DNA of 10,647 bases from Candidatus Moraniibacteriota bacterium (GTDB lineage: Bacteria > Patescibacteriota > Minisyncoccia > Moranbacterales > UBA11712), in NCBI GenBank assembly GCA_003157295.1, contig PMJF01000063.1, forward strand, positions 1-10,647. Reading direction: 5' to 3'. The position numbers and the translations under genes are program-made. The notes below the pieces were generated by a model. That model saw only the letters and a program-made list of their open reading frames with translations, made no database searches and was not told the origin of the DNA. Each line of letters opens with the position of its first letter. Within the stretch, counting starts at the first letter, position 1. Positions 1 through 6,752 of the stretch are shown here, piece by piece.

Positions 1-1073
1 GCGGTATCGACATTTTAAAAAACGCTAAAGATGGAAAATATTACTTTTTGGAAGTAAACACAGCGCCGGAATGGAAAGGCTTTCAAAGGGCAACTCGTAT
101 TAATGTTGCCTCGGAAATTATAAGTTTTTGCAAAGACCTATTTGCAAGAAAAAATTTCTCCACATTAAAGTTAGTGAAAAAATATTATGAGGACAATAAT
201 AAATATCTAGGTAAAAACAGATTTCACTATAATTCTAGAATGTTCCTATGGACCCGCAAAAATTCAGCAAAAAAACATCTCGCTACTTTAAAAGATTTTT
301 ATCTAGGAAAAAACAATAAGGAATTTTTAAAAAAACTGAAGGAAATGCGATTTCCTGATAATAATTTTCATCTTTTGGCTAAAAAAAATACCCGTGACAG
401 ATATTTTAGGAAATATCCTGAGCTTTCTTTCTTTAATAAATTGCTCTTTCGAACACTCTTTGCAGAAACAATCTATAATAAGGATATTCGTTTGATGGTT
501 AATCAAATTTGCCATAATAATAAGTTTCTCGCGCTTAAAAAAAAGCTCGAAAAAGACGCAAAGGCAATTTCCATATTATCAACACACGCTGTTAATTATT
601 TCTACAACCTATCTTACTTTCTGAAGGATGAATCTATTATTAATCCAGAAATTTTCTATGCTATCGCCAAGAAATACTATAATAAAAAAACAAAAAATGG
701 TCGCGCCTTTCAAATATATTTGCTCACCCATTGCATTATCGGAGAATCCCATTTTTATAGCCGAAAAATAATGAGGAATAGAGAGATCTATTTCAAAATG
801 ATAAAATTATTAGAAAAAATAATTCTTGATAATTTTTTTAGCATATCCCTGGATAATAAAATCGAATTCCTCGTTTGCACTAAATTATGTCGGTACTCTT
901 CGCCTCTAGAAAAGCTTATTCTTGATGAGTCCGCACGTTCACTTTCTGATATGGGAAATTTTATAATTGATACGAGAAATGATCGCCACAGCTTTATAAC
1001 TCGTAATATACAGGATTCGGAGCATAGAAACGTGCTTTTCATAATGGCTAATGAAGATTTTTGTATTTATTAA
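1..1073 (+). CDS. C-terminal part of an ATP-grasp (RimK-like) protein with a long unknown C-terminal domain; 5' end outside window
   Basis: The reading frame is open to the left edge (codons from base 3), so the gene starts upstream; 356 residues are visible. The first ~43 residues look like the end of an ATP-grasp fold of the RimK type: GIDI, a short turn, then FLEVNTAPEWKGF, where the Glu and Asn of LEVN would bind the ATP magnesium. Members ligate a carboxylate to an amine or thiol using ATP; the substrate here cannot be told. About 300 residues follow that I do not recognise. They are rich in Lys, Asn, Tyr and Phe, mostly helical in character, and end with a more conserved-looking segment containing SDMGNFIID, NDRHSF and SEHRNVLFIM. 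No membrane segment is evident. Base composition is clearly more AT-rich (roughly one third GC or less) than the next gene (about half), so transfer or relaxed selection is possible. The ATP-grasp call is fairly secure; the function of the fusion is unknown. Confidence 0.72.
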   Translation, partial: GIDILKNAKDGKYYFLEVNTAPEWKGFQRATRINVASEIISFCKDLFARKNFSTLKLVKKYYEDNNKYLGKNRFHYNSRMFLWTRKNSAKKHLATLKDFYLGKNNKEFLKKLKEMRFPDNNFHLLAKKNTRDRYFRKYPELSFFNKLLFRTLFAETIYNKDIRLMVNQICHNNKFLALKKKLEKDAKAISILSTHAVNYFYNLSYFLKDESIINPEIFYAIAKKYYNKKTKNGRAFQIYLLTHCIIGESHFYSRKIMRNREIYFKMIKLLEKIILDNFFSISLDNKIEFLVCTKLCRYSSPLEKLILDESARSLSDMGNFIIDTRNDRHSFITRNIQDSEHRNVLFIMANEDFCIY

Positions 1074-1111
1074 ATTATAAATAAGTGAATAAACGTACCA
1101 AAGGACATATC

Positions 1112-1140
1112 TTGACTTTTTCTGCAAACTAGAGAAAAAT
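1112..1140 (+). promoter_or_regulatory. Possible sigma-70 promoter for the penicillin-binding protein gene
   Basis: TTGACT (1112-1117) is a good -35 match. With a 17-base spacer the -10 would be AAAAAT (1135-1140), a weak match; AATAAT at 1138-1143 is better but needs a 20-base spacer. The 97-base gap before the gene contains no other candidate, and the ATP-grasp gene upstream has no visible terminator, so read-through is an alternative. Confidence 0.3.
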
Positions 1141-1170
1141 AATAACTTGCCTACCTCGTAATAGAAATCA

Positions 1171-3393
1171 ATGAAAAACTCCCTCGTTGATAACACTAAA
1201 GAGGCTTTAAAAAAGCCAAAAAGGCGCTGGCTGCGCCGAATCTTGAAATTGGCGATGTGGATGATAATCCTTCTAATCTTGCTTTCTGTGGGTGTTTTTG
1301 CCTATTACGCGAAGGATCTGCCAAGCCCCGGAAAACTGAATAATCGGCAGGTGATCGAATCCACTAAGATTTATGACCGCACCGGCGAGCATTTGCTCTA
1401 CGAGATCCACGGCGAAGAAAAGCGCACCCGTATTTCTCTTTCTGATATGGGGAAAACCATCCAAGCCGCCGCTGTCTCCGCCGAGGATCAGGATTTTTAT
1501 AACCATCATGGCGTTCAATTCAAGGCTATTGCCCGCGCGGCCCTTTACGACGTCTTGGGCCGAAGCGCTTCTCAGGGAGGCTCCACTATCACTCAGCAGC
1601 TTATCAAAAATTCCGTTCTCACCCCCGAAAAAACTTTCACCCGAAAAGTGAAAGAGATCATTCTTTCCGTAGAGCTCGAGCAAAAATTTTCGAAAGACCA
1701 GATTCTTGAAATGTATCTCAATGAGATCCCTTACGGATCAAACGCCTATGGCATTCAGGCCGCCGCCCAAACATTTTTTGGAAAAGACGCCAAAGATTTG
1801 GGCCTGGCTGAAGCGGCGCTTCTGGCATCCCTGCCTAAGGCCCCGACATATTATTCTCCCTACGGAGATCATCAAGAAGACCTCAAGGCTCGCCAGGAAT
1901 ATGTGCTGGATCAGATGGCTAAGCTTGGCTATGTTACCTCGGACCAGGCTAAATCAGCCAAGGGATTCGATGTGATGGCAGAAATAAAACCCTTCCAAGA
2001 AAGAATTGACGCCCCCCATTTTGTTCTTTATGTCAAAGATCAATTAGTGGCGAAATACGGAGAGCAGCAAGTGGAAGAAGGTGGAATGAAAGTTTTGACC
2101 ACTCTTGATTGGCCAAAGCAGCAGATCGCTGAAGAAGCTGTCCGAAACGGAGTCGATCAGAACGGGAAAAAATACCGCTTCACAAACGCCGCGCTGGTCG
2201 CCATTGATCCCCGGACCGGACAAATTCTTTCTATGGTAGGATCTAAGAATTATTTTGATAAGAGCATCGACGGCAACGTCAACGTGGCCATTCGAGATCG
2301 TCAGCCGGGATCATCTTTTAAGCCCTATGTCTACGCCACCGCCTTTAAAAAAGGATACACTCCTAATACCGTTCTTTTCGATACAGAAACCAACTTCGGA
2401 ACTAAAGATAACCCTTATACTCCCCAGAATTATTCCGGTGATTTTCGCGGACCGGTAAAAATGCAAGATGCGCTTGCCATGTCCTTAAATATCCCAGCGG
2501 TCAAAACCCTTTATCTTGCCGGGGTGGACAACGCCATCAACACGGCCCAATCAATGGGGATAACCACACTCCAAAATCGCGGCCGCTATGGCCTCTCTTT
2601 GGTCCTTGGAGGAGGCGAAGTGAAGCTGGTGGACCATACCGCTGCTTTCGGCTCTTTCGCCACTGGAGGCATCCGACACGACAAGACGGCTATACTTAAA
2701 ATCGAGGATGCAAAAGGTAATATTTTAGAACAAGCGGAAAATACGGCCGGAGAAAAAGTTTTAGATACGGATGTTTGCGCTCAAATCGACGCCATTCTTT
2801 CCACTAATCATCTCCGCGCTCCTGTCTTCGGATCAAACACTCCTCTGCGCTTTGATGACCGCCAGGTGGCCGCAAAAACCGGAACTACCAACGAGTGGCG
2901 GGACGGCTGGACAATGGGCTATACCCCTTCGCTCGTCACTGGCGTTTGGGCGGGAAATAATGATAATTCCCCAATGGCCCAAGGAGCGGATGGAGTTTTT
3001 ACGGCCGCACCCATCTGGCGCGCTTTTATGGATAAAGCCCTTGCCAATACCGCTGTGGAAAAATTTCCTGATCCAAAAGTTATCAAAACCGGAAAGCCTG
3101 TTCTCGACGGAGAGATCAACAGTGATGGAAAAGACACGAAAGTTTGTAAAACTAAAAAAGGCAAATTCTGTCTTCCGGTGAATGATAGTTGTCCCGACAA
3201 CACCAAAGAAAAGAAAAAGAATGTTTTAACCTCTCATGATATCCTCTTTTGGGTGGACAAAGACAATCCCCAGGGTCCGGTTCCTAAAAATCCGGAAAAG
3301 GATCCTCAATTCGCCGCTTGGGAAAAAGGCGTGCAGAAGTGGGCCAGTGACCAAGGCTCTGACGTTCAAGACAATCTTGATATGTGCAATTAA
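1171..3393 (+). CDS. Class A penicillin-binding protein (PBP1A type): glycosyltransferase 51 plus transpeptidase
   Basis: Bifunctional cell-wall enzyme that polymerises lipid II into glycan strands and cross-links the peptides outside the membrane. A basic cytoplasmic tail (KKPKRRWLRR) precedes one membrane segment (about residues 27-46). The GT51 domain shows AEDQDFYNHHG (catalytic Glu105), GGSTITQQL (136-144) and EMYLNEIPYG (second Glu region, 180-189). The transpeptidase domain shows all three penicillin-binding motifs: SSFK (nucleophile Ser381, Lys384), SLN (438-440) and KTGT (569-572). At 740 residues the length is normal for the family. The tail after about residue 640 is unusual: it has Cys659, Cys667 and Cys674 in a Lys-rich stretch and Cys739 next to the C-terminus, which could form disulfides outside the cell. 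ATG at 1171 is chosen because it puts the basic tail directly before the membrane segment; no Shine-Dalgarno is visible. It stands alone, ending at a strong terminator, and converges on the dnaA-dnaN-dciA cluster. Confidence 0.96.
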   Translation: MKNSLVDNTKEALKKPKRRWLRRILKLAMWMIILLILLSVGVFAYYAKDLPSPGKLNNRQVIESTKIYDRTGEHLLYEIHGEEKRTRISLSDMGKTIQAAAVSAEDQDFYNHHGVQFKAIARAALYDVLGRSASQGGSTITQQLIKNSVLTPEKTFTRKVKEIILSVELEQKFSKDQILEMYLNEIPYGSNAYGIQAAAQTFFGKDAKDLGLAEAALLASLPKAPTYYSPYGDHQEDLKARQEYVLDQMAKLGYVTSDQAKSAKGFDVMAEIKPFQERIDAPHFVLYVKDQLVAKYGEQQVEEGGMKVLTTLDWPKQQIAEEAVRNGVDQNGKKYRFTNAALVAIDPRTGQILSMVGSKNYFDKSIDGNVNVAIRDRQPGSSFKPYVYATAFKKGYTPNTVLFDTETNFGTKDNPYTPQNYSGDFRGPVKMQDALAMSLNIPAVKTLYLAGVDNAINTAQSMGITTLQNRGRYGLSLVLGGGEVKLVDHTAAFGSFATGGIRHDKTAILKIEDAKGNILEQAENTAGEKVLDTDVCAQIDAILSTNHLRAPVFGSNTPLRFDDRQVAAKTGTTNEWRDGWTMGYTPSLVTGVWAGNNDNSPMAQGADGVFTAAPIWRAFMDKALANTAVEKFPDPKVIKTGKPVLDGEINSDGKDTKVCKTKKGKFCLPVNDSCPDNTKEKKKNVLTSHDILFWVDKDNPQGPVPKNPEKDPQFAAWEKGVQKWASDQGSDVQDNLDMCN

Positions 3394-3412
3394 AATAAAA
3401 TAATTTCCGTTG

Positions 3413-3450
3413 AAAAAAGCTGCCCGATCTTAGTGCTAGGCAGCTTTTTT
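3413..3450. terminator. Bidirectional intrinsic terminator between convergent transcription units
   Basis: A perfect 12-bp inverted repeat, AAAAAAGCTGCC (3413-3424) and GGCAGCTTTTTT (3439-3450), encloses a 14-base loop. The GC-rich core is flanked by A6 on one side and T6 on the other, so the transcript from either strand ends in a U-run. It lies 19 bases after the penicillin-binding protein stop and 19 bases beyond the stop of the leftward dciA-like gene, so it can serve both. Confidence 0.93.
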
Positions 3451-3469
3451 AGTGCGTTATTCTCTAGTT

Positions 3470-3763
3470 TTATTTCACTTTTACCTCTTCGATTTCATCA
3501 CTCTCAAGAATCTGATTGGCTTTATTTATAATTTTTTCTCTTTTTCTCCACACCTCGCTCGATATGGCTGGATGAGCTGTTTTTATATAAAGTATCTTTT
3601 TTTTTAGATGGGACTCCCTTAGATCTTCGGGAGATAGATTTCTTATTTCAGCCAGAGCCACCTCTTTAAAAACCTTGATTATTGTTTTTTCGTCTGGTGC
3701 GGCTTTTTCTTTCCCGCAGGAAAAAATATTTTTGCGCCGGAGTATGTCTTTAATTGATTTCAT
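3470..3763 (-). CDS. dciA: DUF721/DciA-like protein, putative replicative helicase (DnaB) loader
   Basis: A 97-residue protein. The central stretch (about 45-84) reads like the DUF721/DciA core: a helix, then a short strand of alternating hydrophobics (ILYIKT, 57-62), then a helix starting AISSEVWRKREKIINKAN, corresponding to the family's 'LtV.v.s..wa.eL.....ll..lN' pattern. It ends with an IEEVKVK strand typical of the family. DciA is the widespread bacterial loader or partner of the DnaB helicase, and in several phyla its gene sits near dnaA, dnaN and recF. Here it follows dnaN after only 12 bases on the same strand, so the two are probably co-transcribed. ATG at 3763 has no Shine-Dalgarno and may depend on coupling to dnaN. 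The protein is shorter than actinobacterial DciA and lacks its N-terminal extension. The family assignment comes from pattern and context, not a search. Confidence 0.66.
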   Translation of the reverse strand: MKSIKDILRRKNIFSCGKEKAAPDEKTIIKVFKEVALAEIRNLSPEDLRESHLKKKILYIKTAHPAISSEVWRKREKIINKANQILESDEIEEVKVK

Positions 3764-3775
3764 TGCAGCTGTGCA

Positions 3776-4924
3776 CTAACTTCTTATCGGCATAATTATG
3801 TGGAGAAAATCCTCTCTTATTTTTTCTCCGACTATTTCCCGTAAGATCACCGGACCGAAAGAATCGTTAAACCCAATGTATATTTCTTCCGAAGAAAGGG
3901 TATTCAGCCCGTCGATAAGATAGCGGTTGTTAAACGCGATTACGGCGCTTCCTTTTAGTAGTGAGACACTTTCCACTTCCGTCATGTTTTCGCCTGATTC
4001 CACAGATTGGGCTTCTATTTTTATTTTTTTTTCACCCTCTTTAACGCGCAATTTCACCTCCCGACTTTTGCTGTCGGAAAAAATGCTCGCCACCCGCACC
4101 GCCCGCAATAAGTCGTCTTTTTTTAATCTAAGACCGGCTAAAAATTCTTTCGGGATTACTTGCTTGTATTCCGGATACTTCCCATCAATAAGCCGCGAGA
4201 TAAAAAGTGTTTCATCCACTTCAAAAAAAATTTGGTTTTCGCCGATATATATTTTCAGTTTTCCGCTTTCCGGGCCGATGCTGCGCGCCACTTCCTGAAG
4301 CGTTTTAGCTGGAATAATAATAGAACTATTTTTGGCTATATATTTTTGATAAATGTCATTTGGCTTTTCGTCTTTTAGTTTTATCGTCGCTTCTGCTAAG
4401 CGAAAACTATCTGTTGCCGCTAAAGTCAGTTTATTCTCCTCAAAACCCATAAAGACGCCCGTAAGCTCTTGTCTTGTTTCTGTGGTAGCCGCGCAAGGGA
4501 GAATTTTAACCGCGCTTTCTTGAAAGGATTGACTTTCGATTTCCAAAATTGGCTCAGTTTGAGGCTTGGGAATCAAGGGAAAATCTTTAGCATCCAATCC
4601 TTTTATTGAGGCTTTGTTCCCCTGATAAGTTAGATAAAGCGTATGATCCTTAACTTCGGCGGCTATTTTCTCATTATCTGCGATATTGCTTATAAAACTT
4701 CCGATAATTCTCCCTGGAACAGCTATTTTCCCTTCCTTTTCCACCTTAGCCCGCAAAAGGCAAATAATTCCAATTTCAAGATTAGTGGCGGAGACCTTAA
4801 GCCGACCCTTTTCCGCCTCCAGAAGAATGTTCGAGAGAATAGGTAAAGTTAAATTTTTTCCAATAATCTTTTCGGCCGTTAGAATTCCTTTTTTAAAATT
4901 TTCAGTGGTAGAGAGAATTTTCAT
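3776..4924 (-). CDS. dnaN: DNA polymerase III beta subunit (sliding clamp)
   Basis: Ring-shaped clamp that tethers DNA polymerase III and many repair proteins to DNA. At 382 residues it fits the family's usual three-domain length. Recognisable landmarks: LPILSNILLEA near the start (27-37), LTGVFMG (154-160), ATDSFRLA (170-177), GKYPEY followed by VIP (248-257), FNNRYLIDGL (331-340), and the hallmark C-terminal IIMPIR (376-381), which forms part of the protein-binding pocket. It lies downstream of dnaA in the same direction, separated by a 314-bp gap that is a candidate origin, and is followed closely by the dciA-like gene; recF, a common next gene, is not here. ATG at 4924 is the natural start for the family (MKILSTTENF); the bases before it are AT-rich with no Shine-Dalgarno. 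A promoter within the gap is likely, since TATAAT-like hexamers occur there, but none has a convincing -35. Confidence 0.97.
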   Translation of the reverse strand: MKILSTTENFKKGILTAEKIIGKNLTLPILSNILLEAEKGRLKVSATNLEIGIICLLRAKVEKEGKIAVPGRIIGSFISNIADNEKIAAEVKDHTLYLTYQGNKASIKGLDAKDFPLIPKPQTEPILEIESQSFQESAVKILPCAATTETRQELTGVFMGFEENKLTLAATDSFRLAEATIKLKDEKPNDIYQKYIAKNSSIIIPAKTLQEVARSIGPESGKLKIYIGENQIFFEVDETLFISRLIDGKYPEYKQVIPKEFLAGLRLKKDDLLRAVRVASIFSDSKSREVKLRVKEGEKKIKIEAQSVESGENMTEVESVSLLKGSAVIAFNNRYLIDGLNTLSSEEIYIGFNDSFGPVILREIVGEKIREDFLHIIMPIRS

Positions 4925-4946
4925 AAAAGTTATTGTTATTTTTGGT

Positions 4947-4995
4947 TAGTTATAATAATTAAGTATTATTTTAATAGTTGTAGTTATAGAGGAAG
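4947..4995 (+). other. DnaA-trio-like triplet tracts in the AT-rich part of the dnaA-dnaN gap
   Basis: Two tracts have T-A-purine triplets in register: TAG-TTA-TAA-TAA (4947-4958) and TAG-TTG-TAG-TTA-TAG-AGG-AAG (4975-4995). DnaA-trios are repeated 5'-TA(G/A) triplets on one strand, where DnaA filaments melt the origin. Against this call, no DnaA box precedes the tracts on this strand and AT-rich DNA yields such triplets by chance. Confidence 0.3.
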
Positions 4996-5000
4996 AGAAT

Positions 5001-5100
5001 ATTGGGGAAAAGTAATTTTAGGCGAGTGTTTGTAAGGAAATTTAGTTGTGAAAAGTTGGTTATAAGCCGTGTGCCTGCGTGGGGATAGATTGGGGAAAAG
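5001..5100 (+). repeat. Spaced 12-bp direct repeat in the candidate origin
   Basis: ATTGGGGAAAAG occurs perfectly at 5001-5012 and 5089-5100, 88 bp start to start. A third G-run (GGGGAT, 5081-5086) sits just before the second copy. The repeats lie within the G-biased half of the dnaA-dnaN gap and may be protein-binding sites for initiation; no known site with this sequence is recognised. Confidence 0.75.
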
Positions 5101-5187
5101 AACTGGTGATAATTTTTAAATAAATTTCCCCCCTTTTAATCCCCAGGTTACTTTATGCCTTTTATATTAGTTTTACGGAAGATATCT

Positions 5188-5209
5188 ATAGCTTATCCAT
5201 AGCTTCTCC
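5188..5209 (+). repeat. 11-bp tandem repeat containing a DnaA-box-like site
   Basis: ATAGCTTATCC (5188-5198) is followed directly by ATAGCTTCTCC (5199-5209), a 10 of 11 match, so the copies are about one helical turn apart. The junction creates TTATCCATA (5193-5201), one mismatch from the consensus DnaA box TTATCCACA. It lies about 30 bp from the end of dnaA. Confidence 0.6.
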
Positions 5210-5238
5210 CCTTTTAGGGTAAATTTGATGGTCCGTAG

Positions 5239-6621
5239 TTACCCTTGGTTGTAGATTTTATTTTTTATCCGGCCAATATCCTGTTCCAAGTTATCACTCT
5301 GTTCAATTTCCTGGCGGATCTTTTCATAAGCGTGCATTGCCGTCGAATGATCTCTTCCGCCTAATTGATCGCCAATTCCCGGAAAGGAGGCCTGGAGCTC
5401 TTCGCGCATGAGAAACATAGCGATCTGGCGCGGTTTTACGATATCTTTTCGGCGAGACCGACTCGAAAGCTCCTGAGTATTTATATCATAAAAATCAGCT
5501 ACGGCCTCGATGATTTGTTTGGCGTTAACACCCTTTCTTCGGCCGGAATGAATAATGTCTGAAAGAATTTTTTTAACATTAGTTAGATTCGGCTCAATTT
5601 GCTTAAGTTCGCAAGAAACCATTACCCGGCTCAAGGCTCCTTCTAATTCCCGGATATTATTTTGGATATTAGAGGCGATGTAATTGAGAACTTCATTTCC
5701 GATCTCGAAGTCTTTTGCGGCCGCTTTATGCTGAAGAATGGCAATGCGAGTCTCAAGATCTGGTCTCGAGACATCCGCGATCATACCGCCCTCAAAACGA
5801 GAACGCAGCCGTTCCTCCAGGGTGGCAATAGCTTTTGGAGGCCGGTCGCTAGAGAGAACTATTTGCTTGTTAAGCTGATAAAGAGTGTTAAATATGTGAA
5901 AAAATTCTTCCTGGGTTTTTTCTTTTCCGGCGATAAACTGGATGTCATCTATGATCAAAAGATCGACGTCGAGATAAGGCTTTTTGAAGTCGCGGATATT
6001 TTTAGTTTTTATGCGATCCACTAAATCATCCGTGAAGCGTTCCGAAGTCGAATAAAGAAGCTTTCGGGATGGATCTTCGCTTAAAATAGCATTCCCGATC
6101 GATTGAAGAAGATGGGTTTTCCCCAATCCTACTCCGCCGTAAATAAAAAGAGGGTTGTATATGCGTCCCAATTTCTGGGAAACGGCCTGGCACGCTGCGT
6201 GAGCCAGTTCATTATTAGACCCGATAATGAAATTTTCAAAGGTATAGCGGGGGTTGAGGTTTATCTGTCCGATGTCCCCCGGATGGCTGGCGGGAGCGCC
6301 TTCGCGAAGATCGACCAGGCTGTTTTTCGGCAAAGTCGACACAGAATCGACCTCTTTAAGCGAGGGGGCTTTAGGGCTGGCAGAAACAATGCAGCGGACA
6401 AACTTAATGTTCTCTTTGAAGTTTTTTAGCGCTCGCAAGATGGACTGATTATACTTATTTTCCAGCCATTCTTTGGCAAAACCATTAGGAACGCTGATCA
6501 CAACATGGCTCTCCTCGAAGTTCAGGATGGACGTATTCCGAAACCAAGTGGTGAAGCTGGCGGGTGAAATAGCGAGTTCCACCTCCCCTAGAACGGCCTG
6601 CCAAATTTCTTTATTTGTCAT
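5239..6621 (-). CDS. dnaA: Chromosomal replication initiator protein DnaA
   Basis: AAA+ ATPase that binds DnaA boxes and melts the origin. At 460 residues it has all four domains. Domain I (1-80) contains IWQAVLGEVELAISPASFTTWF, the self-association and helicase-contact region. A short variable domain II linker spans about 81-122. Domain III carries Walker A GGVGLGKTH (162-170, Lys168), Walker B LLIIDDIQF (221-229), sensor 1 VLSSDRPP (255-262), the arginine-finger segment RLRSRFEGG (271-279) and sensor 2 NNIRELEGAL (321-330, Arg324). Domain IV ends with the DnaA signature GGRDHSTAMHAYEKI (421-435), which reads the DnaA box. Transcription runs left towards dnaN. ATG at 6621 is the family-typical start. 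No Shine-Dalgarno precedes it, and the predicted leader from the extended -10 promoter is only about 18 bases. Two DnaA-box-like sites just upstream of the promoter suggest autoregulation, which is common for dnaA. Confidence 0.98.
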   Translation of the reverse strand: MTNKEIWQAVLGEVELAISPASFTTWFRNTSILNFEESHVVISVPNGFAKEWLENKYNQSILRALKNFKENIKFVRCIVSASPKAPSLKEVDSVSTLPKNSLVDLREGAPASHPGDIGQINLNPRYTFENFIIGSNNELAHAACQAVSQKLGRIYNPLFIYGGVGLGKTHLLQSIGNAILSEDPSRKLLYSTSERFTDDLVDRIKTKNIRDFKKPYLDVDLLIIDDIQFIAGKEKTQEEFFHIFNTLYQLNKQIVLSSDRPPKAIATLEERLRSRFEGGMIADVSRPDLETRIAILQHKAAAKDFEIGNEVLNYIASNIQNNIRELEGALSRVMVSCELKQIEPNLTNVKKILSDIIHSGRRKGVNAKQIIEAVADFYDINTQELSSRSRRKDIVKPRQIAMFLMREELQASFPGIGDQLGGRDHSTAMHAYEKIRQEIEQSDNLEQDIGRIKNKIYNQG

Positions 6622-6645
6622 TGTAAAGTAATATTAGGTTTTTCT

Positions 6646-6654
6646 ATTATATCA
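6646..6654 (-). promoter_or_regulatory. Extended -10 promoter of dnaA
   Basis: Read leftward, TGATATAAT is a perfect TGn extension plus perfect TATAAT -10 (6654 to 6646). The -35 position (ATATCT, 6674-6669) is poor, as is common for extended -10 promoters. It would start transcription about 18 bases before the dnaA ATG. Confidence 0.75.
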
Positions 6655-6680
6655 CACTAAAAATAGGGAGATATTGGATT

Positions 6681-6702
6681 TGTTGATAACTATGTTGATA
6701 AG
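6681..6702 (-). promoter_or_regulatory. Pair of DnaA-box-like sites upstream of dnaA
   Basis: TGTTGATAA occurs at 6681-6689 and 6694-6702, i.e. TTATCAACA twice on the minus strand, each one mismatch from TTATCCACA and 13 bp apart. They lie between the two divergent promoters, just upstream of the dnaA promoter, so they could act in dnaA autoregulation or as part of a bipartite origin. Confidence 0.6.
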
Positions 6703-6752
6703 CTGTTGAAATCATAAATAATTTTAGTGAATGTTGCAAGGGCTGGAGGAAA

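Larger units (their letters stand above)
4925..5238. other. dnaA-dnaN intergenic region, candidate replication origin (oriC)
   Basis: This 314-bp gap has no plausible gene. In many bacteria oriC lies between dnaA and dnaN. Visible structure, on the + strand: a very AT-rich part next to dnaN (about 4925-4990), a possible unwinding element; a G-rich, C-poor stretch (by hand count about 50 G against 7 C in 4941-5110); then a switch to C-runs from about 5128. It contains a spaced 12-bp direct repeat, a 9-bp repeat CCCCTTTTA (5130-5138 and 5208-5216), and an 11-bp tandem repeat including TTATCCATA, one mismatch from the DnaA box TTATCCACA. Weaker two-mismatch boxes occur at 5080-5088 and 5104-5112. 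No perfect DnaA box is present, so the origin call is an inference from position and composition. Confidence 0.6.

Noticed and set aside
48..50. TTG as the start codon of the first gene
   Set aside because: The frame is open to the window edge and the upstream residues continue the ATP-grasp fold, so the gene begins outside the window.
327..1196. Leftward frames of 62-85 codons over the first gene and the following gap
   Set aside because: The ATP-grasp frame explains the region and the leftward products are low-complexity with no motif.
1273..3206. Several 67-136 codon frames on both strands inside the penicillin-binding protein gene
   Set aside because: They lie within a gene with full catalytic motifs and show no domain pattern of their own; they are composition shadows.
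3927..4949. Rightward frames of 67-123 codons antisense to dnaN
   Set aside because: dnaN is clear on the other strand; the antisense products show no recognisable features.
5004..5106. G-quadruplex in the origin gap
   Set aside because: Only three GGGG runs occur and one is about 75 bases from the others, so a stable four-run quadruplex is not supported.
5365..6448. Rightward frames of 64-120 codons antisense to dnaA
   Set aside because: Full-length dnaA covers the region; these are shadows.
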